A stretch of 64,000 bases of DNA from Sciscionella marina DSM 45152. Its GTDB lineage: Bacteria > Actinomycetota > Actinomycetes > Mycobacteriales > Pseudonocardiaceae. Every line of letters starts with the position of its first letter. The first letter of the stretch is position 1. Where the stretch lies: the NCBI RefSeq assembly GCF_000379465.1, contig NZ_KB905383.1, forward strand, positions 180-64,179. Direction: 5' to 3'. Positions 25,642 to 34,045 of this stretch are shown here, piece after piece. A model generated the notes under the pieces. The model did no database searches and was not told the origin of the DNA. It saw only the letters and a program-made list of their open reading frames with translations. The position numbers and the translations under genes are program-made.

Positions 25642-26284
25642 CGAACCGATCTCGATCGTCGTTGTCGACGACCACCCGATCTGGCGCGATGGCGTCGCCC
25701 GCGACCTCGGGGAACGCGGCTTCGAGGTCCTGGCGACCGCGGGGGACGTCGAGACCGGCGTTCGCGCGGTCCGGTCCACCACCCCGGACGTCGTGCTGAT
25801 GGACCTCAACCTCGGCGCGGGCAGCGGGGTCGACGCCACCAGAAAGATCACCGAAACCGCGCCCGGCTGCCACGTGCTCGTGCTTTCCGCGAGCGGTGAG
25901 CAAGAGGACGTGCTCGAGGCCGTCAAAGCGGGCGCGACCGGCTACCTCATCAAGTCCGCATCCGCCGAGGAACTCGTCGAGGCCGTGCGCGCCACCGCCG
26001 AGGGGGACACCGTGTTCACCCCCGGGCTGGCCGGTCTCGTGCTCGGCGAATTCCGCAGGATGGCCGCCGCCCCGAGCGCGGACACCCCCGCGCTTTCCGA
26101 ACGCGAGACCACCGTGCTCCGCTTGGTCGCCAAGGGCCAGTCCGCACGCCAGATCGCGACCAAGCTGTCGATTTCGCACCGCACCGTGGAGAACCACGTG
26201 CACTCGACGCTGCGCAAACTCCGGCTGGAGAACCGGGTGGAGCTGACGCGCTACGCGATCGAACACGGCCTCGCAGAGGAATAA
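25634..26284 (+). CDS. LuxR/NarL-family response regulator
   Basis: A 216-residue response regulator. The receiver domain has the acidic pair D12-D13 (VVVDDHPIWRDG), phospho-acceptor D57 (VVLMDLNLG) and Lys in YLIKSAS. The C-terminal LuxR-type helix-turn-helix (about 148-210) reads ALSERETTVLRLVAKGQSAR onward. It overlaps the kinase gene by 8 bases and is its cognate partner. It is followed by a hairpin at 26304-26332 and then by the IS110 element. Confidence 0.93.
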   Translation: MASEPISIVVVDDHPIWRDGVARDLGERGFEVLATAGDVETGVRAVRSTTPDVVLMDLNLGAGSGVDATRKITETAPGCHVLVLSASGEQEDVLEAVKAGATGYLIKSASAEELVEAVRATAEGDTVFTPGLAGLVLGEFRRMAAAPSADTPALSERETTVLRLVAKGQSARQIATKLSISHRTVENHVHSTLRKLRLENRVELTRYAIEHGLAEE

Positions 26285-26303
26285 CCGAACAAAAAGCCCC
26301 GTC

Positions 26304-26332
26304 GACATCCCCCACCCTCACCGGGGGGTGTC
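26304..26332 (+). terminator. Hairpin after the two-component operon, next to the IS110 end
   Basis: GACATCCCCC and GGGGGGTGTC pair over 10 positions with one G-T, around a 9-base loop, 20 bases after the response-regulator stop. There is no T-run. The IS110 element begins within or just after it, so the hairpin may be the terminator, the insertion target, or part of the element's end. Confidence 0.55.
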
Positions 26333-26344
26333 CCTATCTGGTTG

Positions 26345-27550
26345 TCAAGCAGCGGCTGGGGTGGGAACGGGTTCGGTTGTTCGGTAGTGGGTCTTGTTGC
26401 GCAGCATCGCGTGGAGCACGTCGCAGCGGCGGCGGGCCAGGCAGATCAGCGCGGCGTTGTGCTTTTTGCCCTCGGCTCTCTTGCGGTCGTAGTAGGTCCT
26501 GCTCGTGGGATCGGACAGTGCGGCGAAGGCGGCGAGGAAGAAGGCTCGTTTGAGGCGACGGTTACCGGTCCGGGCAGGATGTTCGCCCTTGATCGAGGAA
26601 CCCGAGCTGCGGGTCACTGGGGCGATCCCGGCGTAGGCCGCGAGATGTGCCGAGGTCTTGAACGCCGAGGCGTCGCCGATCTCGAGCAGGATGCGGGCGC
26701 TGGTCCTGACGCCGATACCGGGCATCGATGTCAGGACCCCGGCGAGAGGGTGCGCATCGAGTATCTCCTCGACCTCGGTGGCAACCTGTTTCCGTTGCTG
26801 GGAAACAGCTTTCAGGCTGTTGGCCAACCGTGGGAGCACAGTGTCTGCCGCCGTGGCGCCAGGGACGGTCACGGTTTGCTCGTCGAGGGCGGCCATGATC
26901 GCATCGACCAGCTTGTGCCCCATGCGCGGCGCGTACACGGTCGCGATAGCGGTGAGTTTGCGGTGGCCGGCTTTGCCAAGTCCGGCTGGTCCACCGCAGC
27001 GGGACAAGATCTCCAGCACCGCTGGGTGGGCGATTCGCGGGCCGAGGGCACGTTCCAGGGCAGGATGGATGCCGGTGAGCAGGCCACGGAGGCGGTTGGA
27101 CAGCCGGGTGGCCTCGGCGGCGAGATCGTCGTCAAATCCGACCAGTACGTCCAGTTCCGCGAGGGCATAGTCACCGACGTCGACCTGGCGCAGTGTGTGG
27201 GGCAGCGAGCGGGCGGCGTCAGCGATGATGAACGCGTCTCGTGCGTCGGTCTTCGCTCGACCCGGATAGAGGTCGGCGATACGACGCATGGCCAGGCCGG
27301 GTAGGTAGGCCACCTGATGCCCGGCCGCGCGGGCCACGGCAACCGGCAGCGCGCCGATCGTGGCTGGCTGGTCGACCACGACCAACAGCGACCCGTGGAC
27401 AGTGAGCTTGTCGAACAGCGTCCGCAGCTTCAGTTCGCTGTTGGGCAGCGGCCCATCATGCAATCGCTTCCCACCCGCGTCCAAGGCCACGGCATGGTGC
27501 TCGCCCTTGCCGACATCCAGGCCCAGGAACACCCCGAAATTGCTGTTCAT
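26345..27550 (-). CDS. IS110-family transposase (DEDD recombinase)
   Basis: A 401-residue IS110 recombinase. The RuvC-like domain has acidic residues D12 (LGLDVGKGEHH), D60 (VVVDQPATIG, where Glu is more usual), and D102 and D105 (KTDARDAF), a DEDD-type set at the spacing known from IS621. The C-terminal Tnp domain starts SMPGIGVRTSARILLEIGD, with the presumed nucleophilic serine in SSGSSIKG (315-319) before PARTGNRRLKRAFF. The length is normal and no frameshift is seen, so it may be active. Such enzymes use a bridge RNA from the element's non-coding end to choose donor and target. Confidence 0.95.
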   Translation of the reverse strand: MNSNFGVFLGLDVGKGEHHAVALDAGGKRLHDGPLPNSELKLRTLFDKLTVHGSLLVVVDQPATIGALPVAVARAAGHQVAYLPGLAMRRIADLYPGRAKTDARDAFIIADAARSLPHTLRQVDVGDYALAELDVLVGFDDDLAAEATRLSNRLRGLLTGIHPALERALGPRIAHPAVLEILSRCGGPAGLGKAGHRKLTAIATVYAPRMGHKLVDAIMAALDEQTVTVPGATAADTVLPRLANSLKAVSQQRKQVATEVEEILDAHPLAGVLTSMPGIGVRTSARILLEIGDASAFKTSAHLAAYAGIAPVTRSSGSSIKGEHPARTGNRRLKRAFFLAAFAALSDPTSRTYYDRKRAEGKKHNAALICLARRRCDVLHAMLRNKTHYRTTEPVPTPAAA

Positions 27551-27760
27551 TCACCATGCCGTCCGGTCGTCACCAGTGGTCACCAGTCAGGCATCGACGG
27601 CCAGCACCCACGTTACGACGAGACCTACCCAACGGGCGGCCGTGTCCCTATTCAGCGGTCCCTCGATGCCACCAGGCCCGGCGACACCACCCCCCGGATC
27701 ATGCGTTCGACTGGGGGACTCAGTCATACCGGACCTGGTGACCACAGCTCCTTGATCAGG
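27551..27760 (-). ncRNA. Candidate IS110 bridge RNA region
   Basis: The region just upstream of the transposase has no gene and is about the length (near 180-210 bases) of the bridge RNA region in the IS110 group. It contains GTGTCCCTAT (27642-27651), identical to a 10-mer at the opposite element junction, as expected if a guide segment matches donor or target DNA. No fold was computed, so this rests on position, size and that match. Confidence 0.45.
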
Positions 27761-27837
27761 AACTACGAAAACGGTAACGGGGGGCGACCCCGCATCCAGT
27801 ATATCGGCGCACGGCAGCGAATGGCGGGCTGCGAAAA

Positions 27838-27873
27838 ATCTGGGGATAACCGCGAGATCTGTGGATAACCGCG
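27838..27873 (-). repeat. Two tandem DnaA-box-containing repeats
   Basis: ATCTGGGGATAACCGCG (27838-27854) and ATCTGTGGATAACCGCG (27857-27873) are direct repeats with one mismatch and a 19-base period. The second holds TGTGGATAA, the reverse complement of the classical DnaA box TTATCCACA; the first is a near match. They lie between the IS110 element and the ddl 3' end, with no gene around them. Confidence 0.6.
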
Positions 27874-27907
27874 CAGACGATCAAGCCCGGCGAACGGCAG
27901 CGAAATC

Positions 27908-27972
27908 CTCGTGCGTGGTTGTGTTGGTTAGAACCAACACAACCACGCACGAGCACCCGTTTGACCAGGTCA
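27908..27972 (-). repeat. Palindromic 3'-end repeat, copy F (perfect)
   Basis: Perfect 22-base arms (27908-27929, 27932-27953) surround the loop. On the ddl strand the repeat begins with the ddl stop: TGACCTGGTCAAACGGGTG, then CTC and the core arm. Even the codon before the stop (CGC) matches copies A and I. Confidence 0.93.
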
Positions 27973-28914
27973 GCGGGTCAGGGATTGTTCGATGAGGGCG
28001 GCGAACACGTCGCCGAGGGACCGGCCCGCTGCTTGGACCGCCATGGGCAGCAGGGATGTCTCGGTGAGCCCGGGGGATACGTTGACCTCGAGGAAGTAGA
28101 CCTCGCCCTTGGCGGTGACGATGGCATCCGTGCGGGAGACGTCGCGCAGGTCGAGCTGTTTGTGCGCGGAGATGGCGAGTTCGACCACGGCGTCCGCATC
28201 GGTCTCGGTGAGCCGGGCGGGCGCGTGGAAGGTGGTCAGCCCCGCGGTGTACCGGGCGGTGTAGTCGTAGAGCGGTCCCTGTGGCGCGATCTCGACGGGT
28301 GGCAGGGCGACGGGGCCCTCACCGGTGTCGAGCACGGTGACGGCGACCTCGGTTCCGGTGATGTACTGCTCGGCGAGCACGGTGTCGCCGTAGGCGAAGC
28401 AGCCGACCATGGCCGCGGGCAGTTCCCCTGCCTCGTGCACGACCTGCACCCCGAGCGCGGAACCGCCCTGCTCCGGCTTGAGGATCAGCGGCAGTCCGAG
28501 CTTGGCGACCATGGCGTCGAGTACCGCCTGCGCGCCGAGCTCGCGGAAGGTGCTGTGCGGCAGGACGACCCAGTCCGGGGTGCGGATGCCTGCGCGGTGC
28601 AGCTCGGATTTCGCGGTGGGCTTGTCCCAGGCACGCCGGCATGCGTGCGAGTCACTGCCGACGAACGGGACATCGTGCATCTCGAGGATGGTCTGGATGG
28701 ACCCGTTCTCGCCCTGACCGCCGTGCAGCGCGATCGCGACGGCATCGGGACGTTCACTGGCCAGCCGGCCGATCAGCGCGGAATCGGCGTCCCATTCCAG
28801 GGTGGTGATGCCGACCGAACGCAGTGCGGCCGAGAGCCGCCGCCCGGAGCGCAGGGATACCTCGCGTTCATGGGATAAACCACCGGAGAGCACGGCGACC
28901 ACGTGATCGGACAA
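27970..28914 (-). CDS. D-alanine-D-alanine ligase family protein (ATP-grasp)
   Basis: A 314-residue ATP-grasp ligase. It has the N-domain VAVLSGGLSHEREVSLRSG, HGGQGENGSIQTILE, the ATP-grasp LILKPEQGGSALGV, and the metal-binding EVYFLEVNVSPGLTETSLLP. These match D-Ala-D-Ala ligases, which supply the peptidoglycan stem dipeptide. Genomes of this group often carry another ddl near murA/murF, so this origin-linked copy may be a paralog with a related role. The start is probably TTG 28914, with AAGGAG 11 bases upstream. It is 15 bases after the aminotransferase and surely co-transcribed with it. The stop begins repeat copy F. Confidence 0.88.
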   Translation of the reverse strand: MSDHVVAVLSGGLSHEREVSLRSGRRLSAALRSVGITTLEWDADSALIGRLASERPDAVAIALHGGQGENGSIQTILEMHDVPFVGSDSHACRRAWDKPTAKSELHRAGIRTPDWVVLPHSTFRELGAQAVLDAMVAKLGLPLILKPEQGGSALGVQVVHEAGELPAAMVGCFAYGDTVLAEQYITGTEVAVTVLDTGEGPVALPPVEIAPQGPLYDYTARYTAGLTTFHAPARLTETDADAVVELAISAHKQLDLRDVSRTDAIVTAKGEVYFLEVNVSPGLTETSLLPMAVQAAGRSLGDVFAALIEQSLTR

Positions 28915-28929
28915 TTGAAGGAAGGCTCC

Positions 28930-30249
28930 TTATGCGGTGTCGGGCGAAGGCGACTGCGGCCCGCTGATCTCACGCCGCGCCGTCGGCCCGAAGGTTTCGT
29001 AGAGCTCGAGCTCCGACTCGAGCACCCCGGCGAGCCTACGCACCCCTTCGGTGATCCGCTCCGGGGTCGGGTAGCAGTACGAGAGCCGCATCTGCCTGCT
29101 CCCGAAATCATCCGCGTAGAAACCGGTTCCCGAAGCGTAGGCGACCCGCGCGGTGACCGCACGGGGAAGCATCGCCTTGGTGTCCACACCTTCGGGAACG
29201 GTGAGCCAGACGAAGAACCCGCCCGCGGGCCGGGTCCAGCTGCACCCCTCCGGCAGGTATTGCTCGAGCGCCCGCAGCATCGCGTCCCGGCGCTCGGCGT
29301 AGTTCCGGCAGAACTGCTTGATGTTGCCCTGCCAGTCGTGCGTGGCCAGGTACCGGGAGACCACGAGCTGGTTGAAGGTCGGCGGGCACAGGGTCGCCGA
29401 CTCCGCGGCGAGCACCAGCTTCTCGCGCACCGCGTGCGGGGCCAGCGCCCAGCCGACCCGCAGCCCGGCGGCGAAGGTCTTCGAGAACGAGCCGAGATAG
29501 ATCACGTTCTCCGGATCGAGAGTGCGCAACGCCGGGTACACCTGGCCGTCGAAGCCGAGCATGCCGTACGGGTTGTCCTCGATGATCAGGATTCCCGCGC
29601 TACGGCAGATCTCCACGATCTCGGCACGCCGCTCGATGCTCAGCGTCACCCCGGCCGGATTGTGGAAATTCGGGATCGTGTACAGGAACTTGATCCGCTG
29701 CCCGGACTTGCGGCAGGACTCGATCGCCGCGCGCAGTGCCTCGGGCTGCAGGCCATCGTCGTCCATCGCCACGTGCACGACCTGGGCCTGATAAGCGGCG
29801 AAGGAACCGAGCGCGCCGACATAGGACGGTCCCTCGGCGAGCACGACATCGCCCGGATCGCAGAACAACCGGGTCACCATGTCCAGGGCCATCTGCGAAC
29901 CGACGGTCACCACGACATCGTCCGGGTGTGCCGAGACCCCCTCGAGCCCCATCACCTCGCAGATCTGTTCGCGCAGGGCCACCACGCCCTGGGCCGAACC
30001 GTACTGCAGGGCGGTGAGCCCCTCGTTCGCGATCAGGTTCCCGATCTCGGTGGAGAGCGAGTCGAGGGGGAGCGCCGCGAGATTGGGCATGCCGCCGGCC
30101 AGCGAGACCACCTCGGGGCGGCTCGCGACGGCGAACAGAGCTCGGATCTCCGATGCGGTCATCCCCGTGGTGCGCGCGGCGTACCGGTGCAGGTGGGGGT
30201 CGAGATCATGCTGGCTCGAGTCCGGTCTTGCCGGCCGCTGTTCGGTCAT
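28930..30249 (-). CDS. PLP-dependent aminotransferase (2-aminoadipate/MocR-like fold type I)
   Basis: A 439-residue fold-type I aminotransferase of the LysN/2-aminoadipate group, without the GntR domain of MocR regulators. Key segments are VVSLAGGMPN, LQYGSAQGVVALREQI, YTIPNFHNPAGVTLS (Asn and substrate loop), IIEDNPYGML (the Asp binding the PLP ring) and the Schiff-base Lys in YLGSFSKTFAAGLRVGW. The start at ATG 30249 has TTGGAG 6 bases upstream; the frame extends to 30369 without support. It shares a divergent promoter region with the GNAT gene and an operon with ddl, so it may supply a D- or L-amino acid for cell-wall use. The substrate is not known. Confidence 0.9.
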   Translation of the reverse strand: MTEQRPARPDSSQHDLDPHLHRYAARTTGMTASEIRALFAVASRPEVVSLAGGMPNLAALPLDSLSTEIGNLIANEGLTALQYGSAQGVVALREQICEVMGLEGVSAHPDDVVVTVGSQMALDMVTRLFCDPGDVVLAEGPSYVGALGSFAAYQAQVVHVAMDDDGLQPEALRAAIESCRKSGQRIKFLYTIPNFHNPAGVTLSIERRAEIVEICRSAGILIIEDNPYGMLGFDGQVYPALRTLDPENVIYLGSFSKTFAAGLRVGWALAPHAVREKLVLAAESATLCPPTFNQLVVSRYLATHDWQGNIKQFCRNYAERRDAMLRALEQYLPEGCSWTRPAGGFFVWLTVPEGVDTKAMLPRAVTARVAYASGTGFYADDFGSRQMRLSYCYPTPERITEGVRRLAGVLESELELYETFGPTARREISGPQSPSPDTA

Positions 30250-30392
30250 CCGGCGCTCCAAGGTCGCGCTTCGAGATTGGCGGGCATACAGTGGTACCGG
30301 CCGAGTGTAACCGTCGTGCCTGGGGGAACCGCGCCGCGAGCACGCCCGGCTAAGCTCGTATCGCTTCATTCGTGCAGCTAAAGGGAGGTCTG

Positions 30393-31037
30393 TTGACTCG
30401 CCGCGTGGTTGGCGTCACGCTCGACAATCTCGACGGGCTCCCCAAACAGTGCAGAAGGTGCGTGTTCTGGGAACTGGCCCCGCACCTGCGCGAGGAGGCC
30501 GAGCAGTACGGCGATGTCGAGTTCGAGAAGGAAGCCTGGATCTCGAGCGTGCTGCTCGACTGGGGCTCCTGCGGACGGATCGCCTACGTGGACGAGGTGC
30601 CCGCGGGATACGCGCTCTACGGCCCGCCGAACATCGTGCCGAGGGCCGCCGCCTTCCCGACCGCCCCGGTCAGCGCGGACGCCGTGCTGCTCACCGCGCT
30701 GCGCGTGGTCACGGACTTCGGGGACGGCGGGGTGGGCCGGATGCTCGTGCAGGCGGTCGCCAAGGACCTCACCAAGCGCGGCGTGAAGGCGATCGAGGCT
30801 TTCGGGGACGCCGACCCGGTGGACGGGTCGACCTGTGTGATCCCCGCCGATTTCCTGCTCTCGCTCGGTTTCAAGACGGTGCGCCCGCACCACAAGTGGC
30901 CGCGGCTGCGGCTCGAACTGCGCAGCGCGATCTCCTGGAAGGAAGACGTCGAAGCGGCACTCGAGCGCCTGCTGTCCACGGTGACCATCCAGCAGGGCGC
31001 GCCGGCACTCGGCCAGCCCTTCCGATCGGAGCGCTGA
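30393..31037 (+). CDS. GNAT-like acetyltransferase, Rv3916c-type
   Basis: A 214-residue protein of the conserved family next to cwlM-trxA in Actinobacteria. It begins VVGVTLDNLDGLPKQCRRCVFWELAP, a family signature with paired cysteines, and has a GNAT-like GVGRMLVQAVAKDLTKRG (about 118-135). The substrate is unknown. The start is TTG 30393 after AGGGAGG; the frame extends to 30372 but lacks an alternative site. It is divergent from the aminotransferase and convergent with cwlM, ending 20 bases from it. Confidence 0.85.
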   Translation: MTRRVVGVTLDNLDGLPKQCRRCVFWELAPHLREEAEQYGDVEFEKEAWISSVLLDWGSCGRIAYVDEVPAGYALYGPPNIVPRAAAFPTAPVSADAVLLTALRVVTDFGDGGVGRMLVQAVAKDLTKRGVKAIEAFGDADPVDGSTCVIPADFLLSLGFKTVRPHHKWPRLRLELRSAISWKEDVEAALERLLSTVTIQQGAPALGQPFRSER

Positions 31038-31057
31038 ACTGGGCAACAGCCAGGTGG

Positions 31058-32203
31058 TTACTCGGCCTTGGCGAGTTCGTGCCGGAGAATGTCGGCGAAG
31101 GTGAACGTGCCCGTCGGCTGGTCGCCCTCACCCAGCAGGTAGAGCCGCTTGACCGCGATGAGCATGCCCTCCGCGATCCGGTCCAGGAACGCGGGATCAC
31201 GCAGGTTCGCCCGGTCACTGGCATTGGTGAGGTATCCGGCCTCGACGCGCACCGCGGGGCAGCGGGTGAGCCGCAGCGAGTCCCAGCCGCGCCCGTGCGA
31301 GCGGCAGTCCAGCAGCCCGGTACGCGCGGTGACCTCGCGCTGGATGAACCCGGCGAGCGCTTCCCCGATGGTGGATCCGGTGCGCCCGTTGCCCGCGCCG
31401 AAGTGGAAACAGGCGACCCCACGCGCATGCGGCGAACGGTGCCCGTCGACGTGCAGGGACAGGAACAGGTCCGCACCGGTCTCGTTGGCGAACCTGGCCC
31501 GCTCCGGCTCGGTCGGGCAGTGCTCGGGTCCCCTGGTCAGCAGCGCGTCCATCCCGGTCGCCTGCATCCGGCCCTCGAGCCGGCGCGCGAGGTCGAACAC
31601 GATGTCGGCCTCGCACACATCCTCGGCCACGACGCCCCGGTCCGGCCCGCCGTGCCCGGGGTCGATGATGATCCGCTTGCCGCGCAGCCGCGGACCGGCG
31701 GTGCGCATCCGCTCCTGCTCACGCAGCAGCACCGGGCTCCCGCCGCGCACCTTGGGGGCGAGCTGGCGCAGGGTGCGCACGGTCACCGCGCCGCAGATGC
31801 CGTCCACGGTGAGCTTCATATCGCGCTGGAAATCCCGCAGCGCCTGCTCGGTCTGCCCCTCGAACACCCCGTCCGGGCGCCCCGCGTCGTAGCCGAGCTC
31901 GAGCAATCGCTCCTGCAGCGCGAGCACGTCGTCCCCGCTCATCGGGGCCGAGACGGTGTAGGCAAGTGGGCGCGCGCCGAGCGTGTACGTCGCATCGAGC
32001 ATCGCGCGGTAGGTCGCGGGGCCGACCACGCCGTCGGTGATCAGGCCCTTGCGCTGCTGCAGTTCGCGCACGGCGTGCTCACAGGCGGCGTCGAACACCT
32101 CGTGCGAGCCGTTGTGCGACTCGGTGAGCAGGCCGAGCTTGACAAGGATCGACCGCACTTCGGAAACGGCGGGGCCAGCGTCACCGCGGTGAAGTTGCGG
32201 CAT
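31058..32203 (-). CDS. cwlM: CwlM-type N-acetylmuramoyl-L-alanine amidase homolog
   Basis: A 381-residue protein with two peptidoglycan-binding domains (about 8-65 and 88-150) and an Amidase_3 domain (about 178-360). The zinc ligands appear kept: H in IIDPGHGGPDRG, E in VCEADIVFDLARRL, H in FLSLHVDGHRS, and the catalytic Glu in VRVEAGYLTN. No signal peptide is visible with the start at ATG 32203 (GAGGAG 4 bases upstream) or the longer frame. In mycobacteria CwlM is cytoplasmic and activates MurA when phosphorylated rather than acting as a hydrolase; the same may hold here. It lies in the normal place after trxA, but 296 bases away with a terminator between. Confidence 0.9.
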   Translation of the reverse strand: MPQLHRGDAGPAVSEVRSILVKLGLLTESHNGSHEVFDAACEHAVRELQQRKGLITDGVVGPATYRAMLDATYTLGARPLAYTVSAPMSGDDVLALQERLLELGYDAGRPDGVFEGQTEQALRDFQRDMKLTVDGICGAVTVRTLRQLAPKVRGGSPVLLREQERMRTAGPRLRGKRIIIDPGHGGPDRGVVAEDVCEADIVFDLARRLEGRMQATGMDALLTRGPEHCPTEPERARFANETGADLFLSLHVDGHRSPHARGVACFHFGAGNGRTGSTIGEALAGFIQREVTARTGLLDCRSHGRGWDSLRLTRCPAVRVEAGYLTNASDRANLRDPAFLDRIAEGMLIAVKRLYLLGEGDQPTGTFTFADILRHELAKAE

Positions 32204-32386
32204 GCACTCCTCGCTTCGCTCGGGCACCGATGCATCGCACGCGGCGCGGTCGTCAGTTCGCTCTACCGGGGGATACGCGGTAGGGCTTCACCCGTGCTTG
32301 ACCCCGATATCCACTTATTGTGCCTTGTCGCCCCGCGCCGGTGACGCAAGGGTGACCCCGTGCGTCGGCGCACGTGAGGAACGCCG

Positions 32387-32458
32387 AAAAGGCCCGGCGC
32401 TCGGCTCGCGCGCACCGTGACCGGGACGGTAGCAACACGCGGGAGCGCCGGGCCTTGT
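32387..32458 (-). terminator. Terminator after trxBA
   Basis: The arms AAGGCCCGGCGCTC (32389-32402) and GAGCGCCGGGCCTT (32443-32456) are perfect 14-mers around a 40-base loop. On the reverse strand the hairpin is followed by TTTT (32387-32390). It lies 42 bases after the trxA stop. Confidence 0.75.
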
Positions 32459-32499
32459 TGTCCGCGTGGCGAAAACCACGCCGAAACGTTATCGAGTGA

Positions 32500-32826
32500 T
32501 CAGATGTACTCGGAAAGATCCGAGAGCAGCGCCGCCTTCGGCTTCGCGCCCACGATCTGCTTCACCGGCTGACCGCCCTTGAAGACCATCAGCGTCGGCA
32601 CGGACATGATCTGGTAATCGCGAACGACCTCGGGGTTCGAGTCGATGTCGAGCTTGGCGATCGTGAGCTTGTCCGTGTTCTCGTCGGCGATCTCCTCGAG
32701 CACCGGCGCGACCATCTTGCACGGGCCGCACCAGGTCGCCCAGAAGTCCACGAGCACCGGCTTGTCGCTGTCGAGCACGTCGCTCTTGAAGGACTGGTCG
32801 GTGACCTCGACGGTGTTTCCAGCCAT
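32500..32826 (-). CDS. trxA: Thioredoxin
   Basis: A 108-residue thioredoxin with active site WCGPC (C33, C36) and the conserved cis-Pro in MSVPTLMVF. It reduces cytoplasmic disulphides and is itself reduced by TrxB, encoded 38 bases upstream. A run of GGAGC lies before the ATG. The pair ends at the terminator 32387-32458. Confidence 0.96.
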   Translation of the reverse strand: MAGNTVEVTDQSFKSDVLDSDKPVLVDFWATWCGPCKMVAPVLEEIADENTDKLTIAKLDIDSNPEVVRDYQIMSVPTLMVFKGGQPVKQIVGAKPKAALLSDLSEYI

Positions 32827-32864
32827 GTTTGCTCCTTACCCGTTCTTCTCGATGCGCGAGCGGA

Positions 32865-33848
32865 TCAGCCCGCACTTGGTCCGGTCGAGCCCGCCAGCAC
32901 GGCGGCCTCCGGCGCCACGTTCTCGGCCAGCCAGCGCTCCGCGTCGATCGCGGCCGAGCAACCCGAACCCGCGGCGGTGACCGCCTGGCGGTAGGTGTGG
33001 TCGACGAGGTCGCCACACGCGAACACCCCGGCCACGTTCGTGTAGGTGGTGGGGGACTGCACGCGCACGTAGCCATCCTCATCGGTGTCGACCTGCCCGC
33101 GCACCACGGCCGAGCGCGGATCGTGGCCGATCGCCATGAACAACCCCGTGACGTCAGCGTTTGATTCCTCACCGGTGACCGTGTCGCGCAAGGTCACACC
33201 GGAAACACTCGATTCTCCGCGCACCTCGGTGACCTCCGAGTTGAGCTGCCAGCGGATCTTCTCGTTCGCCCGCGCACGCTCGAGCATGATCTTCGAGGCG
33301 CGGAACTCCGCACGGCGGTGGATGATCGTGACCGAGCGCGCGAACCTGGTCAGGAAGGTCGCCTCCTCCATGGCCGAGTCCCCGCCGCCGACCACGGCGA
33401 TGTCCTGGTCGCGGAAGAAGAACCCGTCGCAGGTGGCGCAGGCCGACACCCCGTGGCCGAGCAGCTTCTGCTCCCCGGGGACGTGCAGGTACCGCGGTTC
33501 CGCCCCGGTCGCCAGGATCACCGCGCGCGCGGCGTACCGCTCACCGCCGACGGTGACGTACTTGGTCGGGCCCTCGAGCTCGACCGATTCCACGTCACGG
33601 GCGAGCAGTTCGGCGCCGAACCGCTCGGCCTGAGCACGGAACTGTTCCATCAGGTCCGGGCCCATGATTCCGTCCCGGAACCCCGGGTAGTTCTCCACCT
33701 CGGTCGTGTTCATCAGCTCGCCACCGAACTGGGTGCCCTCGAACACCAGTGGTTCGAGCTGCGCGCGCGCTGCGTACACCGCGGCTGTGTATCCCGCGGG
33801 CCCGGATCCGACGATGATCAGATCGCGTACCTCGTGCTGCCCTGCCAC
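32865..33848 (-). CDS. trxB: Thioredoxin reductase
   Basis: A 327-residue low-molecular-weight flavoprotein that uses NADPH to reduce TrxA. FAD-binding [15 protein letters not shown] (about 14-28), the redox pair CATC (C137, C140), NADPH-binding [12 protein letters not shown] and C-terminal [15 protein letters not shown] are all present. I chose the GTG at 33848 ([10 protein letters not shown]) with GGAGGG 5 bases upstream rather than the longer frame to 33893. Upstream, where sigM and its anti-sigma usually adjoin, an LPMO gene intervenes. Confidence 0.96.
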   Translation of the reverse strand: MAGQHEVRDLIIVGSGPAGYTAAVYAARAQLEPLVFEGTQFGGELMNTTEVENYPGFRDGIMGPDLMEQFRAQAERFGAELLARDVESVELEGPTKYVTVGGERYAARAVILATGAEPRYLHVPGEQKLLGHGVSACATCDGFFFRDQDIAVVGGGDSAMEEATFLTRFARSVTIIHRRAEFRASKIMLERARANEKIRWQLNSEVTEVRGESSVSGVTLRDTVTGEESNADVTGLFMAIGHDPRSAVVRGQVDTDEDGYVRVQSPTTYTNVAGVFACGDLVDHTYRQAVTAAGSGCSAAIDAERWLAENVAPEAAVLAGSTGPSAG

Positions 33849-34045
33849 TTCACCCTCCAGTCGCTTTCGGATCACCCCGGTCGAGCTCATCACGTACCGG
33901 TGTCAACGCGATCGTATGCGGTGGATGTTCCACGCCGTCGTGTGCGCCCCGTCGCGCCCGGAATGGTCGTGAGCCGAGCTTGCGAGGCGAACCAGAAGAC
34001 ACGGCAGCGCCCGCTCGCGGAGGCCGAGCGGCCGGCGAAACCTGC

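Larger units (their letters stand above)
26328..27760 (-). mobile_element. IS110-family insertion sequence (approximate limits)
   Basis: The transposase is flanked by a short 3' end (stop at 26345, under 20 bases from the hairpin) and about 210 gene-free bases upstream, the usual IS110-group layout. IS110 elements have no long terminal repeats, so the limits are estimates. The 10-mer GTGTCCCTAT occurs on the same strand at 26328-26337 and at 27642-27651, that is, at one junction and inside the upstream non-coding region. Confidence 0.65.

Noticed and set aside
23302-27732. 13-mer CAGTCATACCGGA shared by 23302 and 27720
   Set aside because: A single 13-base match in 64 kb is expected by chance and no longer similarity surrounds it.
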